From NCBI GenBank assembly GCA_910575245.1, contig CAJTEN010000029.1, forward strand, positions 1 to 64,000: DNA of 64,000 bases, in the 5' to 3' direction. Within the stretch, counting starts at the first letter, position 1. Every line of letters begins with the position of its first letter. Both the position numbers and the translations under genes were made by a program. Below, piece after piece: positions 24,427 through 34,497 of this stretch. This DNA is from Clostridia bacterium. GTDB lineage: Bacteria; Bacillota; Clostridia; Lachnospirales; Lachnospiraceae. A model generated the notes under the pieces. The model saw only the letters and a list, made by a program, of their open reading frames with translations, was not told the origin of the DNA and made no database searches.

Positions 24427-26271
24427 TCACGATACATAGGTGTGATACCACTGTTGAAAGATAAAATATGGCCAGACAATCTTCGAATAATTATTGCCGC
24501 TCCATCTTCCGCTGTCACCGTTTTTCATATACTGACTCATAAAGGCGATTGTCTCATCCGGCTCAAAAATCCCCTGCCGTAGTAAGAAATTCCTGTCCGT
24601 ATAATCCATAACCTGCTCCTTTAAAGCGCCTCTTAACCACTTGTCAAGCGGGACACAAAATCCCTGCTTAGGCCGCTCCAGCAATTCTCTGGGAATATAC
24701 TCATATACAATATCCTTCAAAATCCTTTTCTGCCCGTCCCTGCCGCATTTGTATTCCATCGGCAGCCTAAACGAATACGCTACCACCTTCTGGTCCAACA
24801 GCGGGCATCTGCACTCTAAAGAATACATCATAGACGCTCTGTCAATCTTCGTCAGCATACATTCCGGCAGGGACGTATCTATATCCATCAGCATACGCCT
24901 CTGATTCCATCTGTCTTCTCTATATTTTGATTCGAAATCATAATAATAATTATCGTAATCATGCAGCAGAATATGTTTTATACAATCCACATAATTGGAA
25001 ACTCCTGACTGCACCCTATGCGCTGCCCCTTGATAATCCGTCAGTATTCTATATTCCAATGACGACTTCGAAAGCTCTTCCTTCACATCTTTCTCACAGA
25101 TTTCCTGCGCTTTACCAAGTATCCGGTAAATGTCATATCCCCCGAAGATCTCGTCGCCGCCGTCTCCTGTCAGTACCACGGAGTTTCTCCTTTTAGCCAA
25201 AGCAGATACAAGCATACCGGGGATCTGCGCCGAATCTGCAAAGGGCTCGTCATAACAGGCCGGTATCCTTTCAACCAAATCCAGCATATCCGCTTCCACG
25301 ATATAATGCTCCTCATGCTCCGTACCCAAATATCGGGCTACTTTTCCTGCATATTTCGCTTCGTCTAAGGATTCGTCTTCAAATCCTATGCAGTATGTCT
25401 GCAATGGTCTGTTCAAATGTCTCTGCGCTACAGCACACACCAAAGAGGAATCATATCCGCCGCTTAAGAATGCCCCGACCGGAACATCCGCCACAAGCCT
25501 GTCTGCCACAGCATGGTTCAAAATGATTTTCAATTCCTCTTTTGTTTTCTCATAATCTGTTACCTGATATGTTTTATACTCCAGATATTTTCGGGCAGCG
25601 TCCCAATACTTCCTCTTCTTCACATCCTTGTATGTTATTTTGAGATATGTGCCGGCCTCCAGTTTATATACATTGTCAAAAATACTGTCCGGAGCCGCCA
25701 AATACTGTTTATGCAGAAACCTGCCCACCATATTTTCGTTTATGCGCTTATCAAAATATGGATATTGCATAATTGCTTTCAGTTCCGATGCAAAAACAGT
25801 TCCACCTTCCTTTTCACGATAATAATACAGTGGCTTTTTCCCGATTCTGTCCCTGATCAGATATAATGTCTCACTTTTCCTGTCTAAAAGCGCAATCGCA
25901 AACATACCGTTTATTTTTTCAACAAATTGTATCCCCCATTTTAAATAGGCCGCCAGAATGATCTCCGTATCACAAACACTTCTGTATACATAATCAGATA
26001 ATTCCTTTTTCAATTCTCTGTAATTGTAAATCTCCCCGTTGAAAACCACACTGATCCGATCATCCATGGTATGCATCGGCTGCCGCCCGTTTGCCGACAG
26101 ATCCATTATGGAAAGTCTTCTGTGAGCGAAGCCGACGTCCCAGCCATCCCGCAGTTGATACTGTTCTGCTCCCTGACCGTCAGGTCCACGATGAACCAAT
26201 GTGGCATTCATGGTTCTCAGCTCTTCCCCTGTCACCTTATTCGGTGTGATAAATCCACATATTCCACACAC
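24427..26271 (-). CDS. asnB: Asparagine synthase (glutamine-hydrolysing)-type amidotransferase
   Basis: 614 residues with both AsnB domains. The N-terminal class II glutaminase begins MCGICGF with the catalytic Cys2 and continues with HRGPDGQG and FNGEIYNY. The C-terminal synthetase has the ATP pyrophosphatase loop FLSGGYDSSLV near residue 262 and VVLTGDGGDEIFGGY. Length and motif order are normal. Enzymes of this family in surface-polysaccharide clusters can amidate uronic acids instead of making free asparagine; the location inside the glycan operon favours that role, but the sequence alone does not decide it. Confidence 0.9.
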   Translation of the reverse strand: MCGICGFITPNKVTGEELRTMNATLVHRGPDGQGAEQYQLRDGWDVGFAHRRLSIMDLSANGRQPMHTMDDRISVVFNGEIYNYRELKKELSDYVYRSVCDTEIILAAYLKWGIQFVEKINGMFAIALLDRKSETLYLIRDRIGKKPLYYYREKEGGTVFASELKAIMQYPYFDKRINENMVGRFLHKQYLAAPDSIFDNVYKLEAGTYLKITYKDVKKRKYWDAARKYLEYKTYQVTDYEKTKEELKIILNHAVADRLVADVPVGAFLSGGYDSSLVCAVAQRHLNRPLQTYCIGFEDESLDEAKYAGKVARYLGTEHEEHYIVEADMLDLVERIPACYDEPFADSAQIPGMLVSALAKRRNSVVLTGDGGDEIFGGYDIYRILGKAQEICEKDVKEELSKSSLEYRILTDYQGAAHRVQSGVSNYVDCIKHILLHDYDNYYYDFESKYREDRWNQRRMLMDIDTSLPECMLTKIDRASMMYSLECRCPLLDQKVVAYSFRLPMEYKCGRDGQKRILKDIVYEYIPRELLERPKQGFCVPLDKWLRGALKEQVMDYTDRNFLLRQGIFEPDETIAFMSQYMKNGDSGRWSGNNYSKIVWPYFIFQQWYHTYVS

Positions 26272-26290
26272 AAAACTTTACCTCTTCCAT

Positions 26291-27208
26291 TTATTTCAAT
26301 CTTCCACCTACACGTCTTCCCAACGCATAAAAAGTACGGTGCGGGTATTTCTCTGCAAACACTTTCCTGACTCTTCTCCTTGCCCAATACTCTGACAGGG
26401 AAAAAGTTCTGTATTTCAAATCGACAACCTCTATCTCATCAATCCTGTTGTAGGTATGGATTCCTGAAAACTTCCTGTTCCAGTTTCCCTCTATTTCTCC
26501 TGCTGTAATCCTCCTGATTTCATGCTCCCTGTAAACCGGCGATAAGGAATCTATTACACTGAAAACCAGACCAGAGCCATATCCCTCCGAACCATTCTGT
26601 GAAACCCTAAACAGCTTCCCGGCTTCACAGAGTATTCTGCCTCCGGGTCTTGCGTTTTGTGTCCCTGTATCCTCCAAAATCATCCTTCCTTCGGTCAGCT
26701 TCATTCCATCGATCTGATATAAATAAAGCCTTCCTTTAATACCGCCCTTTTGCGGCCGGAATGTAAACATATATTTTTTTCCCTGATCATGGCAAAAGGT
26801 TGTATCCACGCACTGTACATTGGAAAGCAGCACCTTTCGCTTTTCCCATTGGTCAGGAAAGGCTTTTAGTTCGTAAACCGCTATTTCATCATTCTGGCGC
26901 GTCTCCGGACACATATACAGCCTGCCGCCGCAAACAAAAACATTCGGATAAGAAAGATGCCAGTGTTTATCCATGCTGACTTCCCAGCCGGTAAATTCTC
27001 CGTCCTCCAGTTTACAATAGGCAATAACACCGTTTCTCTCTGATTTATATAGAAAAATCTCCGCAAAAATATATAAAGAGCCTTGATACATGACCGGAAA
27101 CGGATCAGCCACCCAACCCCATTCCGGATTGGGCAGCAGCGTAAATTTCTCTTCGCCCTTTAATCTGTATGCTGTTTGCCAACGGTCAAATAGAAATTTC
27201 TTCTGCAT
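26291..27208 (-). CDS. GINT1-N-like beta-propeller protein of glycan clusters
   Basis: 305 residues from ATG 27208, preceded by GGAAG; this start overlaps the stop of the preceding gene by 23 bases, so the upstream Met at 27319 is unlikely. Sequence features WVADPFPVMYQGSLYIFAE, SYPNVFVCGGRLYMCPE and the spacing of aromatic/Asp repeats resemble the five-bladed propeller fold found in GH43-like proteins and at the N-terminus of plant glucosamine inositolphosphorylceramide transferases. In bacteria such proteins accompany glycosyltransferases. Catalytic function not predictable. Confidence 0.65.
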   Translation of the reverse strand: MQKKFLFDRWQTAYRLKGEEKFTLLPNPEWGWVADPFPVMYQGSLYIFAEIFLYKSERNGVIAYCKLEDGEFTGWEVSMDKHWHLSYPNVFVCGGRLYMCPETRQNDEIAVYELKAFPDQWEKRKVLLSNVQCVDTTFCHDQGKKYMFTFRPQKGGIKGRLYLYQIDGMKLTEGRMILEDTGTQNARPGGRILCEAGKLFRVSQNGSEGYGSGLVFSVIDSLSPVYREHEIRRITAGEIEGNWNRKFSGIHTYNRIDEIEVVDLKYRTFSLSEYWARRRVRKVFAEKYPHRTFYALGRRVGGRLK

Positions 27209-28313
27209 ATATTTCTTCCAACATTTTAATTTCCTGTCTGATATCATATCCGGCGTTCCGGATCTGCCCGTCAACTTTGTGACGGGGATATCCTTCTGCA
27301 TAGCGCAGTATTGCATCAATCCACCTATCCTTTTCCAATTCCAGGAAAAAGACGTTATCCGTTATCTTTGCCTCTCTTGTGACGGCATCACCGGACAGAC
27401 ATATCAATCCCGCAGTCTGTGCCTCTATCAACACATTCGGCAGTCCTTCAAACCTTGACGGCAGTGCAAAAACATCCATTGCCTGCAGACAATCCTCTGT
27501 ATTGTCCACTGCTCCTGTAAACACCACCTTATCGTATATGTGATATTGGTCTACTTGTCTACGGATATCTTCTTCCAGTTCTCCGCTTCCGACTAACAAT
27601 AAGATTGCATTTTCTGTCCTCTTCTGAATTTCATAAAAACAGTCCACAAGGAACCTGTGATTTTTCGCATAGCCCATCCTGCCGACAGTACCTACTACAA
27701 ATCGATTCTCCAACCCCATCCTGCGGCGTACATGCATTCTTTTGGTTTCATCATAGCGATATCTTGCAATATCCAGCGCATTGTGAAATATCTTTATCTT
27801 TTCTCTTGGAATCCGGGAACCGAACATAAAATCCGCCGCTTCAACAGAGCACGCCAGAAAATGTGTGGCAAGTTTTTCCGTAATATCATTTTTGAGTTTT
27901 TCATGATTCAACAGTTCCTTTTGCCTTTGCCTGTAGTCTGAAATATCGACCGATGTGCTTCTGGCATGTACCACTATTTTCCTGATGCCAACCTCATGTG
28001 CCACCTTCTCCGCATAAAAGCTTTTCCACCAGCTTGTATTTAAATGAAGTACATCATATCCTTGCAGTAATATTTCTCTTAACTCCTCGCAAAATCGCTT
28101 CTCATCCTGCTCGGCATAGCAGGAAATATAATGTACCTTACATCCCTGTCTGATGATTTCCTGCTCAAAGTCCAATTTAGGGCTGCATGTGGCGAAGTCA
28201 AACTGAAATCTCTCATGATCAATATAGTTCCAGAATTTTAATGCCGATCTGGTAACGCCGCCGTTCGTATTTCGGATCGGAAAATGCAATACCCTGATTT
28301 TCTTCTGTTCCAT
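27186..28313 (-). CDS. GT4-family glycosyltransferase
   Basis: 375 residues of GT-B fold. N-terminal acceptor domain with RVLHFPIRNTNGGVTR and FDFATCSP; the inter-domain strand FVVGTVGRMGYAKNH opens the donor domain, followed by LLLVGSGELEEDI, VVFTGAVDNTEDCL and the GT4 signature region ALPSRFEGLPNVLIEAQ, in which E-x7-E is represented by EGLPNVLIE. Typical length for the family. Likely sugar donors are UDP- or GDP-hexoses. It is translationally coupled to the next gene and belongs to the glycan operon. Confidence 0.9.
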   Translation of the reverse strand: MEQKKIRVLHFPIRNTNGGVTRSALKFWNYIDHERFQFDFATCSPKLDFEQEIIRQGCKVHYISCYAEQDEKRFCEELREILLQGYDVLHLNTSWWKSFYAEKVAHEVGIRKIVVHARSTSVDISDYRQRQKELLNHEKLKNDITEKLATHFLACSVEAADFMFGSRIPREKIKIFHNALDIARYRYDETKRMHVRRRMGLENRFVVGTVGRMGYAKNHRFLVDCFYEIQKRTENAILLLVGSGELEEDIRRQVDQYHIYDKVVFTGAVDNTEDCLQAMDVFALPSRFEGLPNVLIEAQTAGLICLSGDAVTREAKITDNVFFLELEKDRWIDAILRYAEGYPRHKVDGQIRNAGYDIRQEIKMLEEIYAEEISI

Positions 28314-28347
28314 CCTGTCTTACCTCAATCCAAAGCTTCCTTCCCAT

Positions 28348-29610
28348 TCATCTGGCCTTGCGCAGCGTAAGTTCTTCGATGAGATCGACCACCCTCCCGC
28401 TCGCTTTTCCATCTTCGAAACAGCCGAGTTCTTTCATAAAATTCTCTGCAGAACGTTGATACGCCCTGATATCAAATCTCTCTATCTGTGCGATCAGCTC
28501 ATTCATATTGCAGGCTTTGGGGAAAGGCATATCGTCCAGTTCAAACATCAACTTCCCCCTGTCATTTACATATTCCCTTTCATCCTCTACAAAAAGGAAA
28601 CCGGGCTGCTTCATAACCGCGCTCTCAAAAACCGAACTGGAATAATCGGTAATAAGCGCATCTCCTGCCGCGATCAACTCATTCATATCCGGATAGGTGC
28701 TGACATCAATTACCCTGTCATTCTCATTTGATCCCAGGACTGCTTCTGCCTGATCAGCCACCTGGGGATGAAGACGTAAAAATACATACCATATTCCGCC
28801 GAACTTCGCTTCCACCGCATGGATCAGTCTGTCAAAATCTATCGTTCCGATCTGAGCGCTGACACTGCGCCTTCCTTTCTGGCTTCCTCCTCTGAATGTG
28901 GGCGCATATAATATAATCTGCGCTTCCGGGGACAGCCCGTATTTCTCTCTGCATTTCTTACGCATCGCATCCTTTCCCCAAAACAGAACATCGCATCTTG
29001 GAATTCCTGTTTTCAGAATCGGGCCGTTATAAATCAATCCGGACGGACACATTTTACAACTCCACTCATTCCCGGAAAGTACATAATCGATCATCTCAGA
29101 ATCCGATTTGCTCACGATCCGGGCCATCTGTGGCAGCCTGTTTCCCCTCTGTTCTCCTATCGGCTTTATTCCGGCAATCGAATGCCAGGTCTGAATATAG
29201 CTTGTTCCTCTTCTCTTCTTAGTGCCATAAACAGTTCTTGTATTGCCGATCCAGAATCCGGCCGTGGAAAGATGATATGCCCTGCTCCATACAGAATTTT
29301 TCACAGTCTTTATTTCCTCCGGAAAATCCTGTCCGGGTAATTCCGTCAGCCATACAATCTTGTATTTCCTCTTCCTATTTCTGTCTCTTCTTATGATTTC
29401 CTCCGCAATATACTTAGGGCTGTCGCTATATCCCCCTTTGCCCTCCAACGTCCACATAACGATCTTATCCGGCTCCAAAGGAAAGACCCGGCACATCCAA
29501 AAAAGCAGACTGCCTGAAAATGCCTTTATTTTTCTCCAATATATGTATTTTTCATAATCTCCCTTACTTTTCATTGCAAGTCGTATTTCAAATACTTCCC
29601 CGCCTTTCAT
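28348..29610 (-). CDS. CDP-glycerol glycerophosphotransferase family protein (TagF-like)
   Basis: 420 residues of the TagB/TagF family. Visible marks: IVWLTELPG near residue 95, TSYIQTWHSIAGIKP (catalytic-loop His), VGLIYNGP-type region giving TGIPRCDVLF, ILYAPTFRGG, VDVSTYPDMNELIAAGDALITDYSSSVFE, the last being the CDP-glycerol binding DYSS motif. TagF-like enzymes transfer glycerol phosphate from CDP-glycerol onto wall polymers. No transmembrane segment beyond a hydrophobic patch near residue 35. Together with two other family members in the cluster it argues for a glycerol-phosphate-containing glycan. Confidence 0.88.
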   Translation of the reverse strand: MKGGEVFEIRLAMKSKGDYEKYIYWRKIKAFSGSLLFWMCRVFPLEPDKIVMWTLEGKGGYSDSPKYIAEEIIRRDRNRKRKYKIVWLTELPGQDFPEEIKTVKNSVWSRAYHLSTAGFWIGNTRTVYGTKKRRGTSYIQTWHSIAGIKPIGEQRGNRLPQMARIVSKSDSEMIDYVLSGNEWSCKMCPSGLIYNGPILKTGIPRCDVLFWGKDAMRKKCREKYGLSPEAQIILYAPTFRGGSQKGRRSVSAQIGTIDFDRLIHAVEAKFGGIWYVFLRLHPQVADQAEAVLGSNENDRVIDVSTYPDMNELIAAGDALITDYSSSVFESAVMKQPGFLFVEDEREYVNDRGKLMFELDDMPFPKACNMNELIAQIERFDIRAYQRSAENFMKELGCFEDGKASGRVVDLIEELTLRKAR

Positions 29611-29655
29611 CCGTACTTCCGCCGACTTTTGCTTTCCTGTTTGTTCCAGAACTTA

Positions 29656-30444
29656 TCACCCTCGTCGCATTCCTGTCAGATATATTTCCGGCTCGTTTAA
29701 GAACACATCTGTAATTCCCATATTCTCCAGCTTCTTCAGATCAAGCCTTGTTCCCGTAGGCTTCTCCGGATACAGGTGTCCACCAAGCCAGGCACGCACT
29801 GTCTGTCCGCAAAGCTGCTCTTTCGTTAAGTCCATTCCTTTCCAGAAAGGATGCAGCGCCGTCTTTGCACTTTTATTTTGTTCCTGGCTTTCTTTTTGTG
29901 CCTCGCGCCATCCAAAACATCCTGTTTTCTTGTACAGACAGTCGGAAATCTTCGTGTCCAACACCCCTATGGAAGTATCTGCATCTATTTCCCTGATCTT
30001 TTGCAATGACCTTGTATAAAAGCTGGAATACACCACCTGCCCCCGCAGCCCTCTGTCCGCAGCCAGTTCCATAATCTTCTCCTCCATGCCGTCATAGGGA
30101 ATCTCACTGTTTTTCAGTTCTATATTGAGCAGCAGCCCTTCTTTCATCCTGCTTTGTATCAGATCAAGCACTTCCTGAATGGCAGGGATTCTTTCTTTCC
30201 GCCCGGTTCCTGTCCCGATTGCCAGTTTCCTAAGCTGCAGATACGTGAAATCCTTAACATATCCTGTCCCGTCGGTCGTCCTGTCCACTCTCTCATCATG
30301 TATGATGACGATTTCGCCGTCCTTCGTCATCTGGATATCCAGTTCGATTCCCGTCAGCCCTTCTATCTCTATTGCTTTGGAAAATGCCGTGATTGTATTT
30401 TCCGGATACATCTGGCTGCAGCCTCTGTGTGCCCATATTTTCAT
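29656..30444 (-). CDS. Glycerophosphodiester phosphodiesterase
   Basis: 262 residues, GDPD family TIM barrel. The start KIWAHRGCSQMYPENT holds the HRG...PENT signature with the general acid/base His; GIELDIQMTKDGEIVIIHDE supplies the metal-binding Glu and Asp and the second catalytic His. ELDIQxTKDGxxVxxHD is the diagnostic motif and is intact. No signal peptide, so it acts in the cytoplasm. It would hydrolyse glycerophosphodiesters to glycerol-3-phosphate, which could feed the neighbouring cytidylyltransferase. Start overlaps the preceding stop by 4 bases. Confidence 0.92.
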   Translation of the reverse strand: MKIWAHRGCSQMYPENTITAFSKAIEIEGLTGIELDIQMTKDGEIVIIHDERVDRTTDGTGYVKDFTYLQLRKLAIGTGTGRKERIPAIQEVLDLIQSRMKEGLLLNIELKNSEIPYDGMEEKIMELAADRGLRGQVVYSSFYTRSLQKIREIDADTSIGVLDTKISDCLYKKTGCFGWREAQKESQEQNKSAKTALHPFWKGMDLTKEQLCGQTVRAWLGGHLYPEKPTGTRLDLKKLENMGITDVFLNEPEIYLTGMRRG

Positions 30445-31784
30445 AGACCCTCCTGCCCTCTCTCAGCCAAAAACCTCTCCATAATCCCCGCCATCGTCTC
30501 CGAATCCCCTCTCGTCAGTTTAAACGCTTTCCGCGTATCTCCGTTGATCCGGGATAACAGATCGCATATTTCATAGCGCAGGCCATCTCCCAGAAACCGT
30601 TCGGAAAACCGCTCCACACCATTCGGGTTCTCATGATGCACCTCGAAGTAACTTGTCTTCCACCATGGCGGTTCCGCCACAATATAGCCCTCCGTGCCGG
30701 AGATCAGAAGTTTTCCCTCCGACTTCACGCCCAGGCCGCAGGTAGCCGTGGCCAGGCCGCTAGGGTATCTCATATATGCTTTTGTATAGAGATCGATCCC
30801 GTTTTCTGCCTTTATGGTCTCAAACCGGATTTCCTCATAGCCATGCCCGAACAGCTTCAATATAGGAAGCAGACAGTAGCTTCCCAGTTCCGTAAAGCTG
30901 CCGCCGTATTCCACATCTGACAGTTCTCTGCTGTTTTCCTTCTCCAGTTTCGTAAAACACGCTTCCACACCGCGGATACTTCCTATGACGCCGCTGCAGG
31001 CTATGCCGAGAAGCTTGGCAAATCCGGGACAGTACGCTGTCTTGATCCCTTCAAACAGGATAAGGTTCTTCTCTTTCGCATAGGCAAATAACTCTGCCGC
31101 CTGTTCCCGCTTAAGGCACATCGGCTTTTCACACAGCACATGTCTGCCGTGCTCCAGCGCCTGCTTAATGTATTCATAATGGGTTCCATGGGGCGACGCG
31201 ATATAGACAATATCCGATGCCTGATAGAATTCTTCTATATCTTCACAGGCGTCGATCCCCCACTTACGGGCAAAAGTCCTGGCGCTTTCAGGATGCGGAT
31301 TATAGACACACTGTGTATTGACGCCGCTGACCAGCGCCGCCTCCGGCATAAACCGGTCTGCGATCCGCCCTGTGCCGATGATGCCGATCCTCTGAATCGG
31401 AATCTCCTTCGTCCGCAGCATCGTGCTGGATATATTCTTGGTCCTGTCCAGATATACGACCTTACAGTAATCCTTCAGATAATCGAAGGTGCCGATCCAG
31501 TCAGAACCTACCGTAAAAATATCGATATTATATTTCTTGATATCCTGAAACTTCTGCCCCTCAGACTCTTCCACGATGATCTCATCGGCAAACCCTGTTT
31601 TCTTGACATTCTCTATTCTGGTGAGCAGAGAATCCATGACGTTCAGTTTACCCCGCGTCTGGTCGTATTCTTCCGTCGTGATCCCGACGATCAGATAATC
31701 CCCAAGCTGTTTCGCCCGCTGTAACAGTTTATAATGTCCCTCGTGAAAAAGATCAAAGGTGCCATAGGTGATCACTTTAACCAT
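30441..31784 (-). CDS. Fusion of TagD-like cytidylyltransferase and Gfo/Idh/MocA oxidoreductase
   Basis: 447 residues. Residues 1-125 are a glycerol-3-phosphate cytidylyltransferase-like domain: VITYGTFDLFHEGHYKLL (HxGH site), VGSDW, and RTKNISSTMLR (the ISSTxxR motif). Residues ~130-447 are a Gfo/Idh/MocA NAD(P)-dependent oxidoreductase: RIGIIGTGRIADRF (Rossmann), YIASPHGTHYEYI, VLCEKPMCLK (the EKP motif with catalytic Lys) and a C-terminal beta-sheet domain. One polypeptide can thus activate a phosphate as a CDP derivative and oxidise or epimerise a sugar or polyol. It is coupled to the phosphodiesterase gene. Confidence 0.9.
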   Translation of the reverse strand: MVKVITYGTFDLFHEGHYKLLQRAKQLGDYLIVGITTEEYDQTRGKLNVMDSLLTRIENVKKTGFADEIIVEESEGQKFQDIKKYNIDIFTVGSDWIGTFDYLKDYCKVVYLDRTKNISSTMLRTKEIPIQRIGIIGTGRIADRFMPEAALVSGVNTQCVYNPHPESARTFARKWGIDACEDIEEFYQASDIVYIASPHGTHYEYIKQALEHGRHVLCEKPMCLKREQAAELFAYAKEKNLILFEGIKTAYCPGFAKLLGIACSGVIGSIRGVEACFTKLEKENSRELSDVEYGGSFTELGSYCLLPILKLFGHGYEEIRFETIKAENGIDLYTKAYMRYPSGLATATCGLGVKSEGKLLISGTEGYIVAEPPWWKTSYFEVHHENPNGVERFSERFLGDGLRYEICDLLSRINGDTRKAFKLTRGDSETMAGIMERFLAERGQEGL

Positions 31785-31794
31785 ACTTACACCT

Positions 31795-34317
31795 CTATTT
31801 TTCCTGCGCCTTTATGTATTCATAGATTTTTCTGCCGCTGCTTCCGTCGCTGTTGGCCGCCAGCTCCCGGTACGCCGCAAGCTGTTTCTCCTTATCAAAA
31901 GGATTGCCCACTGTCATGCCGTCCAGGAACCTGTCGAGAGGATTCAAAGCATTTTCAATACAGGCATAGGGCAGCGTCTCCGAACACGCACCGAATCCCG
32001 CCTCATGCTCTTCCAGTTCCTTCCTGTCAAATTTGATCTCGATTTCTTCCCATTCGCCTGTCTTCATATTGATGTGATATAACCTCCGCTCAGCATTGGA
32101 ATAAATCTTAAGCCATCCGCCCTGCTCTTCCGGCTTCCACCATGGGAAAAAGACGTTCCGTCCCGCTCTTTCCTCAAAAGGAATCTCCCACCGCTCAAAC
32201 TGTCCTGTATCGATCTGAAGGCGGAGATACCTGTCAGCCTGCCGCGGCGCAAGATATACATAGCCGCCATAAAAGGCCATCGTACTGAACGGCATCTCTT
32301 CACATTCCAGGCCGCTGTTTAAGTCTATGCATGTAAGTTTCTCCGGGCATCCCGTATACTCTCTCACGTCGCCCGTTTGAGGATTCCAGCGTACAACAAT
32401 TCTCCCCGTATAAGGCAGCATCCACAATGCATCCTGATATTCGACGAATTCAACACAGCCGCATCTGCTCCGGATCGGAATCTCAATGACCTGTATTTCT
32501 CCACTCTCTATGTCCAGTGTCCACATCCTGTTCTCCACAGGGGAAGCCAGATACAGGCATCCCCGATACAGAAATGCCCCGCCGGTGATCCTCCGTCCGT
32601 CTTTTTCCCTCGTGAACACATCAATATACTCTCTATAATAGATACATTCTCCTGTCACTGTGTCGTACCGCACCAGGGCCGGATAGTACAATGGCTGCAA
32701 AAGCAGGAATCTTTTATATTTCCATGCGCCCGCGAATGCCTTCCCGTTTACCACTTCCTGCTTCAGCTCTATTTTTCTTTCAACGCCCTGGTTTCCTATG
32801 ACCAGAATATCCTGCCTTCTGCCAGGACAGGCATACAGCTTACCATCTGTCTCCAGAACCACAGAATACTCTCCGCCCCGGCGGCAGTCCGGCAGATCGC
32901 ATTCATACCGGTAATCATACTTACCGGGCTCAGATCTGTATAATTTATTGCCCTGTATAATAGTGAACCTGTCCTGTTCCTGGAACTCCAATCCGGCCTT
33001 TGCCACTTCCCGCCAGCCGTCCTTCCCCGGCCTGCCAAGAATCCTTTTATCCAGAATAAACATTGGCTTTCCCACCACCCCGAACAGCGATGTGACACTG
33101 GTTCCTGCATCCCCGATATACGCATCGCTTAAGGCAACCGAACCGGCAATGTCAGGCGTCGTATCCAGAATGCCAAGACCTTTTTCCAAAAACACCTCTT
33201 TCAGCGCTTCATAGCCTTGCCGGTACTGCGGCCTCATAGAGTCAAAAGTTGCCTCCAGCAGCGGATGCGGCCTCCACAAAAGACATACATCCTTTCGTCC
33301 TTCGAAGCACTGAAATACATATTCTATCTTTCGCAGGAAATTCTCCGTATCGGCAAGCATCCCGTTAATACTCGTATTATAAAAGATTACCCGCTTCCAC
33401 CTGCCGCCTTCCCCTGCCATTTTTGCAGCCCACTCTGCGGGCGGCTCCGGCGGATTCTTGCATTGCTCTATCACACTGTCAAACTTCGGTGAACCGAGCG
33501 GCAGGAATTTCCGGTCTGGCAGATTCTGGTCGAAATACGCCCGGAACTTGGGCGACTGTATCACGATATGATCCGCATAGAGGTAGGCCGGACACAGACT
33601 TTGCGCCTCACTCATCCCGCCCGACGTACTGTAATAGGGAATATAAACCAAACACTCTGTATATTTCTTTAGATTTGACGCATAAAATCTCGGATGTACG
33701 CTGGTGACAAGGTTGCATCCGTCATATGGATTATGGATATAGACCACGTCCGGCTTTCTTTCTTCCAAATCATATTTCTGCCAGTCAGTTATCTCGATCT
33801 CTTCCGGGTACGCATCCCCCTCATAGTGCATCTTTCCCGGGCTGTGGTCAGGATTTAGGTCAAAATAGGGAATCGGCACGCAGTAGGCATCGCAGTCAGG
33901 ATCTTTCTTCGCCGCCAGATATACGCTTTCCAGACTGTCCCACATGGACGCTTTGTACGGGAAAAATACAACCTCTGTTTTCGCGGAAATATCATTCTTT
34001 ACGCTGTTTTCCACGGCAAGAAGCCGTTTCCTCAGGATCTTATACAGCTTCTTCTCATTGACCTGTCCACTGCCGGTCTCCTGGAACACCTGAAAAAGCG
34101 TTTCGCAATAGTTCTCTATATGCGCTACAGTGCTATGCCCCTCACCTTCCGTCCTCTCGATCATTTCGCCGAGGGCCACGGCAAACTCCTGGCATTCGCC
34201 GAGCATATTCTGTGCCGGGCCGTATTCTTTTTTCCGTAATGCCTCTTTTATCTCTTCATGAGCCTGATGCAGGCTGGCAATCAGTTCCAGTGCCTCCCGC
34301 TTTTGTGCTTTTCTCAT
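31795..34317 (-). CDS. CDP-glycerol glycerophosphotransferase-like protein fused to beta-propeller
   Basis: 840 residues, first gene of the glycan cluster. Residues 1-90 are helical. Residues ~100-440 look like the TagF GT-B fold: VVFFPYKASMWDSLESV, VYIPYYSTSGG, LPLGSPKFDSVI, VIFYNTSINGML, LLWRPHPLLEATF and SDAYIGDAGTSVTSLFG, the last replacing the DYSS motif. Residues ~490-800 contain repeated blades with YxCDL, LYLASPVENRMW, ALWMLPYTGRIVVRWN, YVYLAPRQADRYLRL and LKIYSNAERRLYHI, consistent with a beta-propeller. The propeller may hold the acceptor polymer. A 10-base gap separates it from the cytidylyltransferase fusion. Confidence 0.75.
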   Translation of the reverse strand: MRKAQKREALELIASLHQAHEEIKEALRKKEYGPAQNMLGECQEFAVALGEMIERTEGEGHSTVAHIENYCETLFQVFQETGSGQVNEKKLYKILRKRLLAVENSVKNDISAKTEVVFFPYKASMWDSLESVYLAAKKDPDCDAYCVPIPYFDLNPDHSPGKMHYEGDAYPEEIEITDWQKYDLEERKPDVVYIHNPYDGCNLVTSVHPRFYASNLKKYTECLVYIPYYSTSGGMSEAQSLCPAYLYADHIVIQSPKFRAYFDQNLPDRKFLPLGSPKFDSVIEQCKNPPEPPAEWAAKMAGEGGRWKRVIFYNTSINGMLADTENFLRKIEYVFQCFEGRKDVCLLWRPHPLLEATFDSMRPQYRQGYEALKEVFLEKGLGILDTTPDIAGSVALSDAYIGDAGTSVTSLFGVVGKPMFILDKRILGRPGKDGWREVAKAGLEFQEQDRFTIIQGNKLYRSEPGKYDYRYECDLPDCRRGGEYSVVLETDGKLYACPGRRQDILVIGNQGVERKIELKQEVVNGKAFAGAWKYKRFLLLQPLYYPALVRYDTVTGECIYYREYIDVFTREKDGRRITGGAFLYRGCLYLASPVENRMWTLDIESGEIQVIEIPIRSRCGCVEFVEYQDALWMLPYTGRIVVRWNPQTGDVREYTGCPEKLTCIDLNSGLECEEMPFSTMAFYGGYVYLAPRQADRYLRLQIDTGQFERWEIPFEERAGRNVFFPWWKPEEQGGWLKIYSNAERRLYHINMKTGEWEEIEIKFDRKELEEHEAGFGACSETLPYACIENALNPLDRFLDGMTVGNPFDKEKQLAAYRELAANSDGSSGRKIYEYIKAQEK

Positions 34318-34497
34318 AGTGATCCATATTCCTCTCTAAGATGTCCAGCGAGGTTTTTCACCGGCCTGATGCCGCCTGCGGCGAGGGCAGATTCCCTTTT
34401 GGCAGATTTGCATGTTTTTACAGACTTTGTGCCAAACTCAAAACCCTTTTGCAGTAAATACAGATTCCTGGGCTGAACTGTTACGCATACATTCCAT
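34318..34497. repeat. Dispersed repeat copy R1 upstream of the glycan cluster
   Basis: The core, 34371-34485, has GCCTGCGGCGAGGGCAGATT, a CATGTTTTTACAGACTTTG block, a 21-bp insertion, then GCAGTAAATACAG and CCTGGGCTGAACTGTTAC. It is about 85 percent identical by eye to 36125-36219 in the same orientation. No gene is seen here; the cluster promoter might be within it, but none is obvious. Confidence 0.7.
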
